Source: Collodictyon triciliatum (taxonomy: Eukaryota; CRuMs). From it: DNA of 24,472 nt. The stretch covers positions 1-24,472 of the forward strand of contig JBHJMP010001083.1 of NCBI GenBank assembly GCA_043381765.1, written 5' to 3'. Numbering within the stretch: the first letter of the stretch is position 1; each line of letters opens with the position of its first letter. Positions 20,501 through 24,472 of the stretch are shown one piece after another. Below the pieces are notes generated by a model. The model had not been told where the DNA came from and searched no databases. It was given only the letters and a program-made list of their open reading frames with translations. A program made the translations under genes and the position numbers.

Positions 20501-22877
20501 CTTTCTTTCTAAAGGAAATGTGAATGATGTCTCATTTTCAGCGATAAGATCTTAAACAAAAACAGTTTCTGAATGGGTAAGTGCGCCACCTGCTGCGGAA
20601 CATCGGACGATTCAATCAATTCGTTGTGCTCTGATGCTTGTGTCTTTTTTATTTCCCCAGAAAATGAGAAAGTAATATATAAATTTTTACCGGAAAAAAT
20701 AGAAGTTAAAAACAGCATAGAAATGCTATATTCCATTATTGTGTGTACAACACGGCAATATTTTGAGTATTAGGTTATGGTTGACTTACTCCGTGAATGT
20801 TTTCTTGTTGGTCACGGCGGTCCATGTCTTTCTTCAGATAGATAAAGTAGCAAATTGGGCAAACAGTGACCTTAAAGAATTTCCATACAAAACAAAATAC
20901 AAAACAAAATACAAAACAAAATACAAAACAAAATACAAAACAAAATACAAAACAAAATACAAAACAAAATACAAAACAAAATACAAAACAAAATACGAAA
21001 CAAAATACAAAACAAAATACAAAACATAAAAAAAAAAGGGAAGAAAAAAAAGGAATGAACGAAATAAGGACATATGAGTAAGCGGGTAAATAGCCATTCC
21101 TCATAATTGTTATTGATGACATTTCATGTTGGATATTAAATCACTTCAGCATAATAGTCGGTTGGTGCCATCTGTTTCAGTTCTTTTGCAAGAATAATTG
21201 ATGTTTGGGATTTCACATCGTATTCTACGAAAATATACACAATCACTATAAATCAAAGTACACACTGTTCACTTCATTATCCATGCGCAAGTGATTCATA
21301 CATGACATAATTCCTGCAGATATAATCATTTTATTCCAGAGCTTCAAAGATATGTCAACCTGTTGATTGCGATGGTTTTTGTAGCCGCTCTTCCAGCCGA
21401 GCAAGGACAATGGACTTTGACATGCAGGGGAGTGTATTTTATATATTGTAATGGGTGAATACAAACAATCAGCTGTAATTTCATTTCTGCGAATATACTA
21501 AACCTTATTTAGAATAACATAACAGTTATCTTTCTCCAACATCAGCCTCTTTTGGGGCATTTCCATATCACGCACGGGAGGTGTGCAATAGTCTCCATAG
21601 CATCTTCGAGGCTTAAATGATATAAGGATAAAAAAAAGTAAGGGGATAAATGTAAAATAAGATAAAAAGCCGGCCAAATTGTGGTAAACAATATTCAAGA
21701 TCATGTACCCTGTGTATTCTGGATTGACTAACGACAAGAGACCGATTTAATTTCTCTAATTCCTTTAAAACCAGAAAAAAAATCAGCATAACGCTGACTT
21801 GCAGTGATTACAACTAGTTGAGTAAAAACTTGACCAAATAGATTAAGATATCTTACTTTTTCATCTAAAGGGGGAGCATCGACGGGAACAGTTTCGACAT
21901 CATCAACAAGTTCTGGTGGCGTCAGGCTAATTCTTTCAATTTGTATATTTTCGAAAACTTCACCAAGTTCGATCGTCGTGATGTGAGAAGCATGGTAAAA
22001 CCAAAGCTGATGATTAACGAATAATTCAATAAGCTAATATACCAACCATTTTTTCTCTGCAAAAAATGAAAATAATAACCTTTTCATTGGAGTCCATGAG
22101 AAAAAAGGTGCTCATTCGAATAATTTTCTATGAATTAACAGAAGAATGAGAGCTTACTAGCAGCAAAATAAATAAGCCTAAAAAGAAATTGCATTTCTAG
22201 ATCGATCAATTAATTAGCTGATAAAGAAACAACAAATGTAATTGATTGTCTACCACATTCTCGTTGTATTCAACGAACTTGACCATGTTAACAACTTGTC
22301 TTTCCAAAGCTGCGTTCAAATCCAGAAGCCTTGAGGGTGTAAATTTACGAACATACTTTGCCTTGAAACTATCATCATATTCATGTGTAATTAAAATGAA
22401 GTCTGCAATATACACTTTGGGTCAAACTGCAATAAAGAATAAAAATCATGTTCATTGGAAATGGACACGTTTATTATTAAATTAAAAGGCAATCACGATG
22501 ATTCTGAGGCACGTGGTATGTTATCAGGGTTATCATCAGCTGTTCTTAAAGCCTGCGTTTCCTGAAAGCTTTTCAATTGTATAATGAATGGTGATGAAAT
22601 CTATTCAATAAATCTAATTCTGGATAGGAAGCAAAGTGCATGAAGAAAATAAGGAAAATAGCGCTTTGATTCTTGGGAGTTAATTTTAGTATTTACGCTG
22701 TATAATTCTTGTACGTGAACAGATAAGGTTTTCCAAATTCTTGAATAACGTATTCCACTCGAAAACATGTTTCCAGGGGATGCTGTTTGTCGATAAGTGA
22801 ACAAAGAAAACTTTATGATTCTTACGAGAGACCCGTTTCTGAATTTTTTTCGCTCTAAAATATTTTGCAAAACACTA

Positions 22878-22942
<65 letters not shown>

Positions 22943-24035
22943 AGGATGCATATTTAAAACCAAGTTGATGATGATGGCGATAAGTACATACTTTTCCGGA
23001 CACATATGCTTGCAAAGATACAATATTTCTTCGTGTAACAGGAGGTTCTTCGAGCCAATGGCCAAGACTTTCAGCCTTAATATTCTGGGTTACATGTGTT
23101 CCTATGGTTAGCAAAAAAATGTTGTTAAATTAAATATATAAGCTAACGGTGGTAATTTGCACATTTTGGGCGGATGCTATTATAAATACAAGGACATAAT
23201 ATAGATAGCAAAGTTACAACCAATTTGATTTATTCATTTACCATCCATTTTCGGTTTTCTAATAACCGCGATAAAGGGATGTTGGTTTCCATGGGCAACG
23301 CGGTATTTTTCAAATTCTATTTTGATCCTGGAGTAATCATTGTGGGGAAGTGTGTTTCTCTTCATCAGTTTCCCTTCCTGTCCGACGAGAAAATAAATTT
23401 AATTTCTCAAAGATACAAAAGTCATATCATCGTGTACTTGGATAGCAACCAACACAGTCTCTATATATATGTTTGAAAGCTAGGGAATAATTTGGGGCAT
23501 AAGAATACAACAGCATGCATCCATTTAGACTAATACCCTTGGTACCTTGTTTGTAAAAAACCACGTGCGAACATTCCCAGCATCGAAAATAATGGTGTCG
23601 GGTATAGGGACATAAAGCTTTTCCTCGTGTGCCTATCGCGTGAGATGAAATAGAAATTGAATATATTTTTTTTATATAAAACTAAATACATAGCTTAGTA
23701 CAAAATAAATGGATATTTAATGGATGTTTCCTTCTTCAAAGTTGTAAATCAAATATATACATATAAAAAAAGGTAAAAGTTTGCCTTCTCTAGTCCACTC
23801 AGAAATGGGAAAGGATCAAAGAAATGACTTTGTTAAAATGTACCCAAAGCGCATGAAACAGCCAGGAAATGTCTCGCTGACTTGGAGTCGGCCCGCCAGA
23901 CTGTGGACGAATCGGAGGCGTTTTCCCAGGCGCATTAATCGTGGAGAGGTTCAGACTCCGAAGAGAAACGTTGGACAAAGACACAGACAGCGAATCTGCC
24001 GAGTGTGGCCGCGTGCGGAGACCTCCGTGGGACAT
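17540..24035 (-). CDS. Novel N-terminal region fused to an alpha/beta-hydrolase fold, 24 exons
   Basis: Exons, in transcript order: 24035-23844, 23632-23546, 23377-23242, 23101-22992, 22782-22697, 22544-22513, 22402-22254, 22006-21857, 21611-21504, 21389-21266, 21224-21145, 20831-20790, 20643-20590, 20487-20431, 20315-20247, 20007-19858, 19695-19578, 19414-19301, 19079-18985, 18805-18730, 18568-18420, 18308-18128, 18012-17894, 17704-17540. Phases agree throughout and give about 880 aa. Residues 1-64 are Ser/Pro-rich. About 65-415 form a folded but unrecognised region (IFDAGNVRTWFFTN, FRVEYVIQEF). About 415-540 are charged linker with several short exons. About 565-880 are an alpha/beta-hydrolase: VVVFNDFMDD, FNYPGQARS, elbow ISFGLGAS, acid turn RSTDD, and GGHRVAEEHP with the catalytic-type His854. 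At the elbow the expected G-x-S-x-G reads S-F-G-L-G, so Gly667 takes the serine position. Exon 6 (32 nt), the exon 10 acceptor and the exon 11 donor are the weakest joins; a split into two genes around 21140 is possible. Substrate and role unknown. Confidence 0.7.
18811..18838. repeat. AAAAC pentanucleotide microsatellite
   Basis: About five copies of AAAAC, just upstream (in the gene's sense) of the exon beginning at 18805, in the hydrolase gene. In sense orientation it is a GTTTT run serving as the pyrimidine tract before the TTAATTAG acceptor. Confidence 0.9.
20885..21028. repeat. ATACAAAACAAA 12-base tandem repeat, about 12 copies
   Basis: Twelve near-identical units with one G variant near 20997, inside the 313-base intron 20832-21144 of the hydrolase gene. 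It reads TTTGTTTTGTAT in the gene's sense. The long repetitive frames on both strands here are not proteins. Confidence 0.95.
22879..22940. repeat. Poly-A tract of about 62 bases
   Basis: An uninterrupted A-run on the plus strand (poly-T in the gene's sense) in the intron 22783-22991 of the hydrolase gene. Its exact length may be an assembly estimate. Confidence 0.9.
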
Positions 24036-24067
24036 AAACTAGGTGTTTAAGAAAGTTGATGCTGTGC

Positions 24068-24098
<31 letters not shown>

Positions 24099-24472
24099 CA
24101 GGGGTTTTTTTTTTTTTTTTCCCCCTCATTCTTTCCTCTTCCTCTTCCTCTTCCTCTTCCTTCCTCTTCCTTCCAAGGAATCTAGCACCAGTGGAGTTGG
24201 GCGATCGGAAATCAGCAAAGATTTGTGAGGTACGATTCTCGTTGCAAGCTAAATTCCACAGATAGGAAAATGATCTAATGTCCAAAAATGTATCGATTTT
24301 CTTATGTGGAATATTGATTTTTTTTATTTTGGGGTGGCTGGGTTCGATTCCGTCTCTGTTCGTGGTTTTGTGTTCGGTGTTCTGGCTCTTAGTCCATTCA
24401 CAGTACAACAAAAAATAACAAAAAATAACAAAAAATAACAAAAAACAAAAAAACAAAAAAACAAAAAAACAA
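24036..24472. other. Low-complexity upstream region with possible SINE-like 3' part
   Basis: Upstream of the hydrolase gene lie two poly-T runs (24070-24098 and about 24106-24120), a (CCTCTT)n tract to about 24175, and a nondescript AT-rich stretch. Then comes GGTTCGATTCC (24338-24348), a perfect match to the Pol III B-box consensus, followed about 60 bases later by an A-rich tail of AACAAAAAAT-type repeats running to the window edge. No A-box was found at the right distance and the arms do not fold as a tRNA. Confidence 0.4.

Noticed and set aside
20739-21122. Frames with repeated TKYK or FCFV segments
   Set aside because: They are translations of the 12-base intronic repeat.
21361-21470. 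Alternative exon frame beginning LIVCIHPLQYIKY
   Set aside because: It has a good acceptor but ends in phase 2, and the next coding exon needs phase 1. The exon starting at 21389 fits both neighbours.
22480-22553. Gene end at the TGA after ETQALRTADDNP
   Set aside because: Its acceptor would need phase 0, but the preceding exon ends in phase 2. A 32-nt exon within it keeps the frame into clearly coding downstream exons.
22797-23111. Poly-Lys and poly-Phe frames
   Set aside because: They read through the 62-base poly-A tract in an intron.
24320-24365. tRNA gene around the TTCGATT loop
   Set aside because: The T-arm does not pair, and no anticodon, D-arm or acceptor stem is present.

Overview
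This is eukaryotic nuclear DNA: AT-rich, very intron-dense and full of intronic microsatellites. I could assemble four multi-exon genes from the raw sequence by requiring GT-AG borders, matching phases and homology. All use the standard genetic code. I cannot name the species. The gene set and base composition suggest a protist, perhaps one with flagellated stages (two or three of the four genes have relatives tied to cilia or animals). That placement is inference.

Layout: (1) 1-660 is a more GC-rich block holding the probable 3' end of a plus-strand gene that enters from the left edge. Its reading frame is broken or spliced near position 358. (2) 1306-3981, minus strand, is a 10-exon NOXRED1-like NAD(P)-binding oxidoreductase of about 458 aa. 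(3) 4384-9904, minus strand, is a 16-exon gene of about 1033 aa and the highlight of the window: a protein kinase A regulatory-subunit relative made of two complete tandem units in one chain. Each unit is a type-I pseudosubstrate (RRQAV, RRTAI) followed by three cyclic-nucleotide-binding domains, six domains in all. It ends in a basic tail with a PKA consensus site and a CaaX prenylation box (CTVM). (4) 11012-17191, plus strand, is a 23-exon WDR47/Nemitin-like protein of about 631 aa with LisH, CTLH and a WD40 propeller. It is head-to-head with (3) across a 1.1 kb shared upstream region. (5) 17540-24035, minus strand, is a 24-exon gene of about 880 aa: an unrecognised N-terminal half, a disordered linker and a C-terminal alpha/beta-hydrolase fold whose nucleophile serine appears to be glycine. 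It converges with (4). (6) 24036-24472 is low-complexity upstream DNA.

How they may work together: the double PKA regulator could hold two catalytic subunits on one membrane-tethered chain, doing covalently what ordinary R subunits do by dimerising and binding AKAPs. WDR47 in animals supports microtubule minus-end organisation and the central pair of motile cilia, and cAMP signalling is a common ciliary regulator, so a ciliary theme is possible but unproven.

A second unexpected signal is a discrete unit of about 18 nt followed by an A-run, present in four introns of the WDR47 gene. One copy is flanked by a perfect 13-bp direct repeat, as a retroposed insertion would be.
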